Virus record (IMG/VR): IMGVR_UViG_3300027607_000009
Span: 1 to 37,489 of that record
Origin: a virus
DNA: 37,489 bases
Reading direction: 5' to 3' (one strand)
Position 1 is the stretch's first letter; every line of letters starts with the position of its first letter. The position numbers and the translations under genes are program-made. The notes below the pieces were generated by a model. It did not search any database and was not told where the DNA came from. It was given only the letters and a program-made list of their open reading frames with translations. Shown piece after piece: positions 22,913 to 31,551 of the stretch.

Positions 22913-23482
22913 ATGCGATTCCAGCTTGCGCCCTATGATCTGCCGGCCGATTATGCCGAGCAGATCCTCTCGCTTGCCGATGCCAAAGATCATCTCCGCG
23001 TCCTGCACAGCGACCAGGATGGCCTGATAGAGCTCTATCGCAATGCGGCTGTCGACATGGTCGAGCGTTATTGCGGGGTCTATCTCGGCGAGCGAACTGG
23101 CGTTGTGTGGAATGGCGAGTCGCTACCAGCCACCATCGATCTCGGTTTCTGGCCGGTAACCAACATCACTGGGCTGACCTATCTCGACAGCGATGGTGAA
23201 AGCGTAACAGGTGATCATTCGGACTGGAGGATCGGCGTTCACGATCGAATCCATCTCAATCCCGGCGCAGACCTGCCGAGCGATGTGTGTGCCGGCGTCG
23301 CCATTACCTTCGATGCTGGGTTTACCGACGCAAACCGCCCACCTGCCTTGGTCCAAGCGATCAAGTTCTTCTTGGCCCACCTCTTCTTGAATGCCGAGGC
23401 CGTCAGTGCCGGCGCAATAGGCGGAGAGGTGCCTCTCGGGTTCAGGGCTATGTGCGCGCAGTATCGCATGCCGGTGATCTGA
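22913..23482 (+). CDS. Head-tail connector (gp6-like)
   Basis: A 189-aa protein; ATG 22913 (GTG 22910 possible) with AAAGGGTGAG upstream. It has LADAKDHLRVLHSDQDGLIE, then LYRNAAVDMVERYCGVYLGE, the classic 'l.eaK.hLRvd...dD..i..li..A...ve.ytg' of phage gp6/YqbG connectors. Its late VQAIKFFLAHLFLN segment also fits. It would form the ring below the portal. Order (capsid, connector, closure, gp10, tail completion) supports the call. Confidence 0.9.
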   Translation: MRFQLAPYDLPADYAEQILSLADAKDHLRVLHSDQDGLIELYRNAAVDMVERYCGVYLGERTGVVWNGESLPATIDLGFWPVTNITGLTYLDSDGESVTGDHSDWRIGVHDRIHLNPGADLPSDVCAGVAITFDAGFTDANRPPALVQAIKFFLAHLFLNAEAVSAGAIGGEVPLGFRAMCAQYRMPVI

Positions 23483-23483
23483 T

Positions 23484-23813
23484 ATGAATGGATCTGGCAA
23501 TCGCGATCGCCTGGTGAACTTCTTTCCTCGCGTGAAAACCGAGGATGACTGGGGCACCGAGGGTGAGGGTGATGGAACGGCTATTCCTGCCTTTGCGAAG
23601 GTGTTCTACGGCCGGGGTTCTGAGCGCCGCGAGGCGGCCCAGGCCGGCAGCGACCAAAGGGCCACCTTCAACGTTCTGTCGAGCGTGCAGTTGCGCTCTG
23701 CAGATGAGACCTGGGAAATCGATTATGATGGCTCTCGCTGGGCCATCAATGCCATTGTGCCCATCGGCCAAAACCGAGAATTAGACTTTACGGCGACCAG
23801 AAAAGGGGCGTGA
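23484..23813 (+). CDS. Head closure / head-tail joining protein
   Basis: A 109-aa protein of the head-tail joining type (PF05521-like, from memory). It has the early 'RDRLVNFFPR' then an acidic WGTEGEG loop, a central VFYGRGSERREAAQAGSDQR and the usual beta-strand run (ATFNVLSSVQLRS ... WEIDYDGSRWAINAIVPIGQ) ending 'r.Ldft....'. It starts 1 nt after the connector stop. It seals the connector and provides the tail docking face. Confidence 0.88.
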   Translation: MNGSGNRDRLVNFFPRVKTEDDWGTEGEGDGTAIPAFAKVFYGRGSERREAAQAGSDQRATFNVLSSVQLRSADETWEIDYDGSRWAINAIVPIGQNRELDFTATRKGA

Positions 23814-23817
23814 CGCC

Positions 23818-24294
23818 ATGCCCAAGCGTATGAAGACGAGCGGGTTCCGCGAGTTTGAGAAGGCGCTTGGCGAGGTCACCAAGGCGACGCAGCGGCGTGC
23901 ATTGGGGCGCAGGGCGCTCAAGAAGACCGCCGAGCCCATCACGCAGCGGATGGCTGAGTTGGCACCTGACGATCCAGCGACTGGGGCGCCGCTTGATCTG
24001 ACAAGTTCGGTCTCTCAGTCGCCGCGCCAGAAGTCTGGCCGCGCCACGAAGTTTCGCAAGCAAAGCAAGACCGAGCAGGTGATCCACATTGGACCGACCA
24101 AGGACGGTTACCCGCAGGCGATCATGCAGGAATTTGGCACGGTCCATCACCGCGCTGTCGGGCATATGCGGCGCGCATGGGATGCGTTCGGGGGTTTGAA
24201 AGCGCTCGATCGTCTCGGCCGTCATTTGTGGGCCGACCTTGAGAAGACGCTCAAACGGCAAGAGCGGCGTCTCGCCAAGAAGCGCAAAGGGTGA
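23818..24294 (+). CDS. HK97 gp10-like neck/tail component
   Basis: A 158-aa basic protein opening MKTSGFREFEKALGEVTKAT, with AEPITQRMAELAPDDP ('A..l...ak..aP..TG.L..si'), then a strand-rich centre (VIHIGPTKDGYPQAIMQEFG), and PQAIMQEFGTVHHRAVGHMRRAW ('ya...EfGT....p.Pf.rpA'). This is the standard HK97-gp10 pattern. The C-terminus is Lys/Arg rich. It functions at the head-tail interface. Confidence 0.88.
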   Translation: MPKRMKTSGFREFEKALGEVTKATQRRALGRRALKKTAEPITQRMAELAPDDPATGAPLDLTSSVSQSPRQKSGRATKFRKQSKTEQVIHIGPTKDGYPQAIMQEFGTVHHRAVGHMRRAWDAFGGLKALDRLGRHLWADLEKTLKRQERRLAKKRKG

Positions 24295-24297
24295 GCT

Positions 24298-24714
24298 GTG
24301 AACTACGAACGCGACATGTTGGCGCGTCTTCGCGGCGACATCCCTTTGGCCGCCGTGTTCGGATCGCGGATTGCTTGGTTTGAAGCGGCTCGAAGCTGGG
24401 GCTTCGACAGCCCGTATATGGTGCTGCAAGAGATATCGCCCGGCCGCAACTATACACATGACGGCGCGAGCGGGATGCACAATCCTCGCGTTCAGTTTGA
24501 CATGCGCGCGCCCGTTGGTGGTGCAGCTGAGCTTGAGGCTGGCAGGGCCGCACTGCTCGGCGTGATGGAGCGCGACGGCGATGTGCAAGGATCAACCAAA
24601 TTTCATTTCGGCACGCTGATCGACAGCGATCAGGAGGTCGAGGACCTGGGTAATGACCGCAAGCTTCTCCGCCTGCGACAAGATTATCAATTCTTCTGGA
24701 ACGCGGTGATTTAG
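24298..24714 (+). CDS. Tail completion protein (DUF3168-like)
   Basis: A 138-aa protein starting with GTG 24298. It begins ERDMLARLRGDIPLAAVFGS and has PYMVLQEISPGRNYTHDGAS with a later FDMRAPVGGAAELEAGRAAL. That follows the DUF3168 order ('l...l..d..l..l.g.ri....p....P...l......') of tail terminator proteins preceding the tube gene. Position directly before the tube protein agrees. It caps the tail tube where it meets the head. Confidence 0.85.
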   Translation: MNYERDMLARLRGDIPLAAVFGSRIAWFEAARSWGFDSPYMVLQEISPGRNYTHDGASGMHNPRVQFDMRAPVGGAAELEAGRAALLGVMERDGDVQGSTKFHFGTLIDSDQEVEDLGNDRKLLRLRQDYQFFWNAVI

Positions 24715-24729
24715 GAAAGGAATCGCGAA

Positions 24730-25158
24730 ATGACAAAGACTGCCTTTGGCGTCATCTTCAAGATGGCAGATAGCGGATCCTCTCCGGTCGCTGTCGCAAA
24801 TTGCAGCTCGGTGCAGCTGCCAAGTCGATCACGAGCAACGGTTGAGTCGACCACCCACGACAACCCCAACCAAGCCAAGACATTTGTTGCGGACGGCACG
24901 TATGACCCAGGCGAGATCACCATTCAGGGCCACTACGTTGCCGGCAGTTCTGGTGATGACGCGTTCATCGCAGCGCTGACGTCCGGTACGGTTCAAGATT
25001 GGGAAGCTCTTCCCAAGGCGGACTCGGGCACTGAGACGCAATCGGGCAGCGCAATTGTCACCGATTATGGGCCAGACGGCATGGAGATTGACGGCCTCCA
25101 GACCTTCTCGGCCACTCTCAAGGTGACCGGCGCGATCGCTCAGGATGCGACACCGTAA
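24730..25158 (+). CDS. Major tail tube protein
   Basis: A 142-aa protein rich in beta strand, beginning TKTAFGVIFKMADSGSSPVA, then SVQLPSRSRATVESTTHDNP and GEITIQGHYVAGSSGDDAFI. The closing 'GLQTFSATLKVTGAI' is characteristic of tail tube subunits ('...fs.tlkvtG.it'). AGGAA precedes ATG 24730. It lies directly upstream of the frameshifted tail chaperones, as in other siphoviruses. It polymerises around the tape measure. Confidence 0.88.
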   Translation: MTKTAFGVIFKMADSGSSPVAVANCSSVQLPSRSRATVESTTHDNPNQAKTFVADGTYDPGEITIQGHYVAGSSGDDAFIAALTSGTVQDWEALPKADSGTETQSGSAIVTDYGPDGMEIDGLQTFSATLKVTGAIAQDATP

Positions 25159-25159
25159 T

Positions 25160-25573
25160 ATGGCAAACTCAAAGAAAGCCGAGGTAGAGCTGGAGATCGA
25201 CGGCGAGACCTTCACGATGGTCTTCGACATGGCTGCAATTGCCCGATTTGAGGATCAAACCAACCTGTCTATCTTTGCTGTGTTGGAGCAGTTCGCCGAC
25301 GAAGAAGGTCGCGACCCACCAAAGCTCAGCGTGATGGGTGCCATCCTTGAAGCGGGCCTTCACCGCCACCACCCCGAGATCGACAGGGATGCAGCCATGG
25401 AAATGGTTGTGAGCCCAGCTGGTCAGGAGGCAATGGCGAAGGCCTTCGAACTCGCGATGCCTCCGGCAGATGAGGGAAACGCAAAGGCGGCAAAGCCAAA
25501 GCCGCCGGCAAAGGCGAAGCGCAAAGGATCGACTGGGAAGCGTTCCAGGGCAACGCGCTCGAAGCGGGCCTAA
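25160..25573 (+). CDS. Tail assembly chaperone (gpG-like)
   Basis: A 137-aa protein from ATG 25160. The ordered part EVELEIDGETFTMVFDMAAI, then FEDQTNLSIFAVLEQF, matches tail assembly chaperones of the GTA/HK97 type. The 0-frame tail is low-complexity Lys/Ala/Pro. At 25474-25480 the sequence G-GGA-AAC permits -1 slippage. Most ribosomes would make this short form; a fraction would make a 222-aa fusion with the downstream frame. The two forms together guide the tape measure and tube during tail assembly, as known for lambda gpG/gpGT. Confidence 0.9.
   Translation: MANSKKAEVELEIDGETFTMVFDMAAIARFEDQTNLSIFAVLEQFADEEGRDPPKLSVMGAILEAGLHRHHPEIDRDAAMEMVVSPAGQEAMAKAFELAMPPADEGNAKAAKPKPPAKAKRKGSTGKRSRATRSKRA
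25474..25480 (+). promoter_or_regulatory. Programmed -1 frameshift slippery site
   Basis: GGGAAAC, read in frame 0 as G-GGA-AAC, is a canonical X-XXY-YYZ heptamer, one base different from the GGGAAAG of lambda G-T. The -1 frame is closed by TGA at 25471-25473 immediately upstream and open from 25474 to 25824. The site therefore lies exactly where fusion becomes possible. Confidence 0.88.
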
Positions 25574-25827
25574 GTCCAAGCGATTTCTGGGAGGCCACAC
25601 CGCGCCTCCTGCTGATTGCCTGGCGGGCCTACGAGCGTAGGCGTGGCTGGCTTGCTTATCATGCTGGCGCGGGTGTTCACGATTCCAGGGTGACACTCAG
25701 CGAACTGATGGGGGTCGATCCCTCGAATGCTTCGAGCGGCCGTCCGCAAGCGCGGGCGATGAGCGTTGAAGAGATGATGCACAACTTCAAGATTGCAGCG
25801 GTCGTGAGCCGAGGCAGGAGCGGTTAG
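25474..25827 (+). CDS. Tail assembly chaperone extension (gpT-like, by -1 frameshift)
   Basis: The -1 frame after the slippery site has no credible start of its own. It reads through a basic linker into RIDWEAFQGNALEAGLSPSD, then FWEATPRLLLIAWRAYERRR and a later VTLSELMGVDP and MMHNFKIAAV. The pattern 'W......G...G..P..FW..TP.EL......' is that of the C-terminal tail chaperone (T-type, and GTA homologues). The stop at 25825-25827 abuts the tape-measure ATG. Expressed product: gpG residues 1-107 plus 115 residues from this frame. Confidence 0.88.
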   Translation, partial: GKRKGGKAKAAGKGEAQRIDWEAFQGNALEAGLSPSDFWEATPRLLLIAWRAYERRRGWLAYHAGAGVHDSRVTLSELMGVDPSNASSGRPQARAMSVEEMMHNFKIAAVVSRGRSG

Positions 25828-27900
25828 ATGGCGAAGAATTCAGTCATCGGCGCGCTTCGCGCGATGCTCAGTCTCGATACGGCTGAATTCGAAGAAGGTG
25901 ATACCCGTGCCCGCCGCAAGTCGAAGGCATTGGAGCGGGTGCTGGATCGACGCTTCACCAAGATGGCGAAGAGTACCCGCAAAGTCGGCAAGGCGCTCTC
26001 GAAGAACATAAGCCTTCCCATCGCAGCGGCCGCCACCGCATTCAGCGCAGCGGCTCATAAGATTGCCACTGACTCGCGCGACATCAAGAATTCAGCTCAG
26101 GTTGCTGGCGAAGGGTTTGAGGAGTTTCAGCGCCAGGCCCACGCCGCCAAGACAGTTGGGATCGAATTCGACAAGCTCGGCGACATCTTCAAGGATATGC
26201 GCGACCGCGTTGGCGATTTTCTCGCCACGGGCGGTGGCCCGATGGCGGACTTCTTTGAGAACATTGGCCCCAAAGTCGGGGTGACGGCGCAGAACTTTAA
26301 GGATCTGAGCGGCAAGGATGCGCTCCAGCTCTATTTCGACAGCCTGCGCAAAGCCAATGTCAGCCAGGAGGAGATGGTGTTCTATCTGGAGGCCATGGCC
26401 TCTGATGCCACCAATTTGATCCCGCTGCTTGAGCAGAATGGCAAGCAGTTCGAGCGACTGGGCGAGAGCGCCAACATCGTCACCAGTGAAGACCAGGCCC
26501 GCTTCGAGAAGTATCTTGAGGCGCAGCGCAAGCTTGGTGAGGCTGGCGAAAAGCTGGTGATCGCCTTTGTGAATTCAGGCCTTCTCGACACGATCACCGA
26601 GCTGGTTGTGCAATTCGCTGATTGGACCAGCGACCTCGCTGAAACCAATCCGACCTTACTCAAGGTTGGGGCTGCAGCTGCAGGCGTCTTGGCGGTGCTA
26701 GGGCCAATCCTATCGGTTGTTTCAACGCTTCTTCCGCTGCTTAAATATGCGCCGGCTGTTCTGCGCGCGGTGGGCGTCGCGTTCCGCTTCATGCTGGGGC
26801 CGATTGGCCTGGTTCTGCTCGCGATCGAGGGTATTTACCTCGCTTGGAAGAATTGGGACAAGATCGAGCCGATCCTTCGCAATCTCTACCAGGGTGTGAA
26901 GACCTGGATCATCGACAAGCTCGGAGCGGTCTGGCGCAAGGTCCAGAAAGACATTGATGATGTCATCGGGCTTTTCAAAGGCATGTATACCGCGATTGTC
27001 GGCAATTCCTATGTGCCAGACATGGTCGACGGCATTGATGATGAGATGTCGCGCCTCGACGCGGTCATGGTGCGCCCCGCGAAGAAGTCGGCCGAAGAGG
27101 TCAAGCAGGCCATGCGCGATATGGCGCAAGAAACGCGCTCTCTGCTCGCGCGCCTCTTCCCTGAAATTGAAGCCGCGCGGCAGCTGGTGGCCGACCGTCG
27201 CCTGATTGATGGGTCCAATCTGAGCGACGCTGACAAGCGCCGCGCGCGTTTCCGTCTGGTGGGAGGCGGCGGCAAAGGCAATTTCGAGATTGCAGCACTC
27301 GGCCAGGGTCCATTGCGCGAAGCTGAAAAGGTTGAGCAGGCGGCTGAGCGGATGAGCGATGCGCTGCGCGAGCAGGCCGACAAGGCGCGGGTTCAAACTG
27401 TCCGGATCGCCGACAGCTTCAAGGACATGGCGAACCAGGCAATGAGCGCGCTGCGGAGCATGGTCGATGGTATTCGCAGCGGCGATTTCCTCTCCATCCT
27501 CGAAGGCGTGCTCGGTATATTCTCCTCGCTTGGCGGCGCGGGTGTTTTAGGCGGCAAGGTGCAAGGCTTCCTAAACCAGCCCTTGCCTGGGTTTGCTAAC
27601 GGCGGATCAATCCGCTTGGGCGGAATGTCGGGCATCGATCGCAACATTCTCTCACTGAACGGATCGCCCATCGCGCGCGTCTCACGCGGCGAAATGGCGC
27701 ATATCACGCCAGCCAATGACAGTGGTCGTCGCGGCGGCGTGACCAACATCTATTACACTCTGCCCAGCGACGAATTCTGGAACCGGGTCGATGCGCAGGC
27801 TGATGGCCGCGTCTCGATGGCTCGCAGGGGCATCGCTGCTGAAGCCGTGGCCGCTTCGGGTGCGGCGTTCGCCAAGCGTCAAAGCAAGAGATTTTCCTGA
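25828..27900 (+). CDS. Tail tape measure protein
   Basis: A 690-aa protein starting immediately after the chaperone stop. The N-terminus LRAMLSLDTAEFEEGDTRAR, then LSKNISLPIAAAATAFSAAA, is typical of tape measures ('g......ls....a...a....v........l'). The middle has hydrophobic helices (VGAAAAGVLAVLGPILSVVS; FMLGPIGLVLLAIEGIYLAW) and long coiled stretches. The C-terminus (GFANGGSIRLGGMSGIDRNI, with GEMAHITP) resembles the glycine-rich end that precedes Ig-like or lysozyme-like tails in this class. At roughly 1.5 Angstrom per residue this predicts a tail of about 100 nm, as family-based inference. Confidence 0.92.
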   Translation: MAKNSVIGALRAMLSLDTAEFEEGDTRARRKSKALERVLDRRFTKMAKSTRKVGKALSKNISLPIAAAATAFSAAAHKIATDSRDIKNSAQVAGEGFEEFQRQAHAAKTVGIEFDKLGDIFKDMRDRVGDFLATGGGPMADFFENIGPKVGVTAQNFKDLSGKDALQLYFDSLRKANVSQEEMVFYLEAMASDATNLIPLLEQNGKQFERLGESANIVTSEDQARFEKYLEAQRKLGEAGEKLVIAFVNSGLLDTITELVVQFADWTSDLAETNPTLLKVGAAAAGVLAVLGPILSVVSTLLPLLKYAPAVLRAVGVAFRFMLGPIGLVLLAIEGIYLAWKNWDKIEPILRNLYQGVKTWIIDKLGAVWRKVQKDIDDVIGLFKGMYTAIVGNSYVPDMVDGIDDEMSRLDAVMVRPAKKSAEEVKQAMRDMAQETRSLLARLFPEIEAARQLVADRRLIDGSNLSDADKRRARFRLVGGGGKGNFEIAALGQGPLREAEKVEQAAERMSDALREQADKARVQTVRIADSFKDMANQAMSALRSMVDGIRSGDFLSILEGVLGIFSSLGGAGVLGGKVQGFLNQPLPGFANGGSIRLGGMSGIDRNILSLNGSPIARVSRGEMAHITPANDSGRRGGVTNIYYTLPSDEFWNRVDAQADGRVSMARRGIAAEAVAASGAAFAKRQSKRFS

Positions 27901-28502
27901 TGGCTGTGGTCGATCTTCCCACGTCGCCTGGCCCGGCCGATGAAGGCTGGTTGCCGATCAATTTCGGAAGCAACCAGCAAGGCCCGCTTGGTGGCGCCGA
28001 GACGCGGATTAACCGACTTGGATCAAAATGGCAGATATCGGTGCAACTTCCACGAATGGATCCGGAAGTTGCGGCCGAGTGGTCGGTGGTCCTGACTGAT
28101 GGGCTCGACAATCTCGTGCGCTACAGAATTCGCCAGGTTGGCATGCCGGGTGGCTCGCCAGGTAGTCCGGTGGTCGACGGCAACGGACAGGCCGGCAGCA
28201 CGCTTGCCTGCCGTGGCTTCAATCCCGGTTATGCGATCCGTAAGGGAAAGTTCTTCTCCTTGATCTCGGGCGGCCAGCGCTACTGCTATCGCGCGAATGC
28301 AGCTGCCCGCGCAGACGCTAACGGAGAGGTCGACCTACCCATCGTGCCAGCCCTTCGCGCGCCGCCATCTGATGGCGACGTGCTGGAGTTCGCTTCGGTT
28401 TACATTGAGGGCCGGCTTGGCGGTGCTGAAGACGCAGGCCACTTCACCGATGTTTCGCGCCTCGCGCGCGGTTTCCAATTCACGATCCGAGAGATGCGAT
28501 GA
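27900..28502 (+). CDS. Minor/distal tail protein (200 aa)
   Basis: ATG 27900 overlaps the tape-measure stop. The sequence is beta-rich with INFGSNQQGPLGGAETRINR, then WQISVQLPRMDPEVAAEWSV and SGGQRYCYRANAAARADANG, ending FQFTIREM. It follows the tape measure, where distal tail/baseplate hub proteins lie. The 'trinR.G.kw...v.lP.m....A..w' layout is seen in tail proteins of similar alphaproteobacterial phages. No finer family assigned. Confidence 0.78.
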   Translation: MAVVDLPTSPGPADEGWLPINFGSNQQGPLGGAETRINRLGSKWQISVQLPRMDPEVAAEWSVVLTDGLDNLVRYRIRQVGMPGGSPGSPVVDGNGQAGSTLACRGFNPGYAIRKGKFFSLISGGQRYCYRANAAARADANGEVDLPIVPALRAPPSDGDVLEFASVYIEGRLGGAEDAGHFTDVSRLARGFQFTIREMR

Positions 28503-29125
28503 GCGGCACTGATCGAGTGGTCACGATGGCCGCATTCATGACGCTTGAGGCGCCGAGTGGGACTGTGCGCATCTGTGATGGCGGTTTTCTGAAGTTCGAT
28601 GATGGAAGCGGCCTTGAGACCTTCGAATCTGAACATTCCGTGTTTGGCTCGATTGCCGAGATGGATGCGTTCGAGGCCGCCTTTGGCGATGTCGCGGAAA
28701 GCGCGTCGATTGCCTTTCACCCGCATCCCGATGCGGTCCTGACAGATTGGTACACTCCGGCTCTGCGCGATTCCGCAGTTAAGTTCTGGCTTGGCGAAGT
28801 CGACCGCGAGACGGGAGTTGCGAGCAATGCTGAGCTGCTTGCCGATATGCTGGTTGACGTGCCAGCGCGTGAGATATCTGCCGAGGGTGAATTGACGCTT
28901 GCTATGGAACTGAGCGGACGAGCTGAACGGCTGTTCTTGACGAACCAGGGCAACGTTTGCAGCGAGCGCTTTCACAAGAGCGTCTGGGCAGGCGAAGATG
29001 GCTTCAACAATTGCACAGATACGCCGGTGCCGGTCGCATGGGGTGCGGCCGCACCACCCACAGGCACCAGTACGCGCGGCGGGGGTTTCACAGATCCCAA
29101 CTCACCAACACCGAGCTTGCTGTGA
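28499..29125 (+). CDS. Tail protein, probable distal hub component (208 aa)
   Basis: ATG 28499 overlaps the preceding stop by 4 nt. Short beta-strands open the chain (MTLEAPSGTVRICDGGFLKF), followed by GSIAEMDAFEAAFGDVAESA and FHPHPDAVLTDWYTPALRD. The order after the previous tail gene and before the DUF6950-type protein parallels lambda M-L-K. Cysteines near NVCSERFHKSVW and FNNCTDTP may bind metal (gpL-like proteins carry an Fe-S or Zn site near the C-terminus), a guess from spacing. The extreme C-terminus is a disordered Gly/Pro/Thr tail. Confidence 0.75.
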   Translation: MSGTDRVVTMAAFMTLEAPSGTVRICDGGFLKFDDGSGLETFESEHSVFGSIAEMDAFEAAFGDVAESASIAFHPHPDAVLTDWYTPALRDSAVKFWLGEVDRETGVASNAELLADMLVDVPAREISAEGELTLAMELSGRAERLFLTNQGNVCSERFHKSVWAGEDGFNNCTDTPVPVAWGAAAPPTGTSTRGGGFTDPNSPTPSLL

Positions 29126-29556
29126 TCAAAGACGCGCATCTCCATCCGACCGAAAAGACGCTCGCCAAGTTTCGGGACAAGCCGCTGAGCTGGAAAGGTG
29201 CAAATTGCATCAAGCTAGCGCGAAAGCAGGCCATCAACATGGGCCACCAGGTTCCGCCCGTTCCGCTCTTCGCGAGCGAACGTGGTGCGATCAAGGCTCT
29301 TCGCAAGCAGGGTGTTCGCAGCACAGCTGAACTACTCGACAAGTGGTTTGAGCGTCACCCAGCACCGGCCTTTGCTGAGCTGGGTGATCTGGTGGTCCTG
29401 CCTGGCGATCGAGATGGCGAGCGCGACGACGTGCTGGCCGCGATTGGGATCGCTGATGGGCGCGGCAATGTCTTTGCCTGGCATGGCAGCGATCTTTCAA
29501 AAATGAGTGTGATCAAGCTCGCTGAGACCGAGATCATCGCAGCGTGGAAATTGTAG
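29122..29556 (+). CDS. DUF6950-like tail protein (NlpC/P60-like position)
   Basis: A 144-aa protein from GTG 29122 (GTGA overlap). Its pattern LAKFRDKPLSWKGANCIKLA has a Cys after a Trp-Lys-Gly, and later FAELGDLVVLPGDRD and VLAAIGIADGRGNVFAWHG carry a His-containing strand. This matches my memory of DUF6950, a family occupying the place of NlpC/P60 tail peptidases (lambda K-type). Cys at ~26 and a late His would be the catalytic pair if it is active. Function as a cell-wall-degrading tail component is inferred. Confidence 0.78.
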   Translation: MIKDAHLHPTEKTLAKFRDKPLSWKGANCIKLARKQAINMGHQVPPVPLFASERGAIKALRKQGVRSTAELLDKWFERHPAPAFAELGDLVVLPGDRDGERDDVLAAIGIADGRGNVFAWHGSDLSKMSVIKLAETEIIAAWKL

Positions 29557-29571
29557 GGCAGGACGCGGATC

Positions 29572-31518
29572 ATGGCAGGTGTCTTTCGCGCAGTCGGCGT
29601 TGTCGCTGGCGCCGTCGCGAGCGTAGCCGCCTTTGTGCCTGGCGGTCAGGCTGTCGCTGCCATCGCCGGCGCGGTTTCTGTTGTCGCAGGTGGCCTTTCA
29701 GAGCTGGTAGCCTCCCCGCGATCAGCGCGCGCCAAAGGCAGCGTCAATGACCGGGTGATCGGCGCCAACAATCCAATGCCCTATCTGATGGGTCGATGTT
29801 ACTCTGGCGGCGTCCAGGTTCATGACATTGGCTGGGGCGGCGAAGTTGATGGGGTCGAAAACCCCTATCGCATGATGACCACGGTTCATTCGTGTGCGGG
29901 ACCAGTTGACGCGCTGGAGGCGGTCCAGGCCAATTTCGCCACGGTGTCATTCGCGACCAGCACGCCGGCTTTGGCGGCCGCGACCGGATATTACGAAGAT
30001 CACTGGTATCGCGACTATCAACTCGGTGAACAGCCAGAGGTGGCCGCACTTGATGCGCAATGGTCAGGTGTACCCAGCTGGGGGGCGAGCTATAAGCTCT
30101 CCGGCAAGGCGGCGCTCGCGCATTCTCTGTTGTTCGACAAGGATGGCGAGATATTTGCTGGCGGCCAACTGCCGGTCATCGGAGCCATTTGGCGCGGTGT
30201 TCGCGTGTACGATCCCCGGCTCGATAGCACCTATCCAGGCGGATCGGGCTCGCAGCGGATCGATGATGAAACCACTTGGGCATACAGCCAGAATCCCGCA
30301 CTACATGCGCTCGCCTATGCCTATGGCCGCTTTGAGAATGGCAAACTGGTATTTGGCGGCAATCTCGGCTCGGCGGCAATTGATCTCGCCAATTTGGTGG
30401 CGTGGGCCAATGTCTGCGACGCCAATGGTTGGACCCTTGGCGGCGAAATCTACGAGCCCGGATCTAAGTGGGACAACCTGAAGCGCATCGCGATTGCAGG
30501 CGGCGCCAAGCCTGTTCTGATCGGCGGCGTTCTGCGCTTTGACTACCAAGCCCCACGCATCAGCCTCGCCACGATCACCCGTGACGACATTGCTCCGGGT
30601 GGTTTGCGCGACCAGCTCGGCAGCAATTGGAAATCGCGTCACAACACGATCATCTTCCGTGTCCGCAGCGAGGCCCACAACTGGGATTATCCGCAATCCG
30701 ACCCGGTGTCAGTTGCGTCCTTTGTCACCGAAGATGGCGAAGAGAAGATCGACGAGGTCAAGTACGAACTGGTCACCGACGTTGATCAGGGCGCCGAGCT
30801 GGCAATTTACGAGCTCTATGAACGGCGGGCCTTGGGCGCGATCAATCTGCCGCTCAAACCCCACTTGAAGGCCTATGTGCCTGGCGACGCGCTAACCCTG
30901 GACGCGGAACTATCACCCACTGGCGTGGCGATGAAAGTGCGGATGACGCGTAGGCAAATCGATCCGATCAGCGCGACCATTCAGGCGACCTTCGTAGAGG
31001 AGGATGACGACAAGCACGTCGCGGCCGGCGTTGTCAGCGGTGTTTTGCCGACCGCGCCGCCGACTGCCAGCGGTGAGGATATCGACCGATTGGTGGCTGC
31101 CAATCAGATTCAGGCACCGCTCACCAGTCAATTGATCACGAACTCCTATGTCACCGATCTCGACCCAATGGATGGTCTGTGGTCGGCGACTGACACCTCG
31201 ATCGATGTTGAGGCTCACACCCGGACCTATTCCGACAAGGCAACCTCAATCGCCGCCGCAACGATCACCACCGAAGACGACGGCACGACGCCGTTGGCAG
31301 CCGAGACGGTCTATCACCTCTATTACGATGACAGTTCGCGCAGCGGCAGCGGTGTGACGATTAAGGCCACGCAAGTCCTGGCAGACGCGGTGAACTCTCA
31401 GGAACATCCATATCGCCACAATGTCGCGCGCGTGGTGACCGATGCGCTTGGCGGCGGTGGGTCGAGCGGTGGCGGGGCCATTCCTCCAGGCGTCCAAGAA
31501 GATGATTGGTACAGCTAA
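29572..31518 (+). CDS. Tail tip attachment / host-specificity protein
   Basis: A 648-aa protein of the lambda J / GTA type. It opens with a hydrophobic glycine/alanine stretch (GVVAGAVASVAAFVPGGQAV), as usual for the I-J region. 'SVNDRVIGANNPMPYLMGRC' is followed by a long tail-tip body with WGASYKLSGKAALAHSLLFD, VRVYDPRLDSTYPGGSGSQR and LANLVAWANVCDANGWTLGG. The C-terminus has a repetitive Ser/Thr/Asp part (AEAHT-like, TITTEDDGTTPLAAETVYHL) and GGGGSSGGG. It is the largest tail-tip gene and thus the best candidate for initial host recognition, with the two distal genes. Confidence 0.9.
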   Translation: MAGVFRAVGVVAGAVASVAAFVPGGQAVAAIAGAVSVVAGGLSELVASPRSARAKGSVNDRVIGANNPMPYLMGRCYSGGVQVHDIGWGGEVDGVENPYRMMTTVHSCAGPVDALEAVQANFATVSFATSTPALAAATGYYEDHWYRDYQLGEQPEVAALDAQWSGVPSWGASYKLSGKAALAHSLLFDKDGEIFAGGQLPVIGAIWRGVRVYDPRLDSTYPGGSGSQRIDDETTWAYSQNPALHALAYAYGRFENGKLVFGGNLGSAAIDLANLVAWANVCDANGWTLGGEIYEPGSKWDNLKRIAIAGGAKPVLIGGVLRFDYQAPRISLATITRDDIAPGGLRDQLGSNWKSRHNTIIFRVRSEAHNWDYPQSDPVSVASFVTEDGEEKIDEVKYELVTDVDQGAELAIYELYERRALGAINLPLKPHLKAYVPGDALTLDAELSPTGVAMKVRMTRRQIDPISATIQATFVEEDDDKHVAAGVVSGVLPTAPPTASGEDIDRLVAANQIQAPLTSQLITNSYVTDLDPMDGLWSATDTSIDVEAHTRTYSDKATSIAAATITTEDDGTTPLAAETVYHLYYDDSSRSGSGVTIKATQVLADAVNSQEHPYRHNVARVVTDALGGGGSSGGGAIPPGVQEDDWYS

Positions 31519-31551
31519 CGGCGCGCGGCGCCATTCTCAGAAGGCAGAGCG

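Noticed and set aside
31520-31532. GGCGC-GCG-GCGCC hairpin between the tail-tip and the next gene
   Set aside because: Short perfect stem but no T-run; likely chance in GC-rich DNA.
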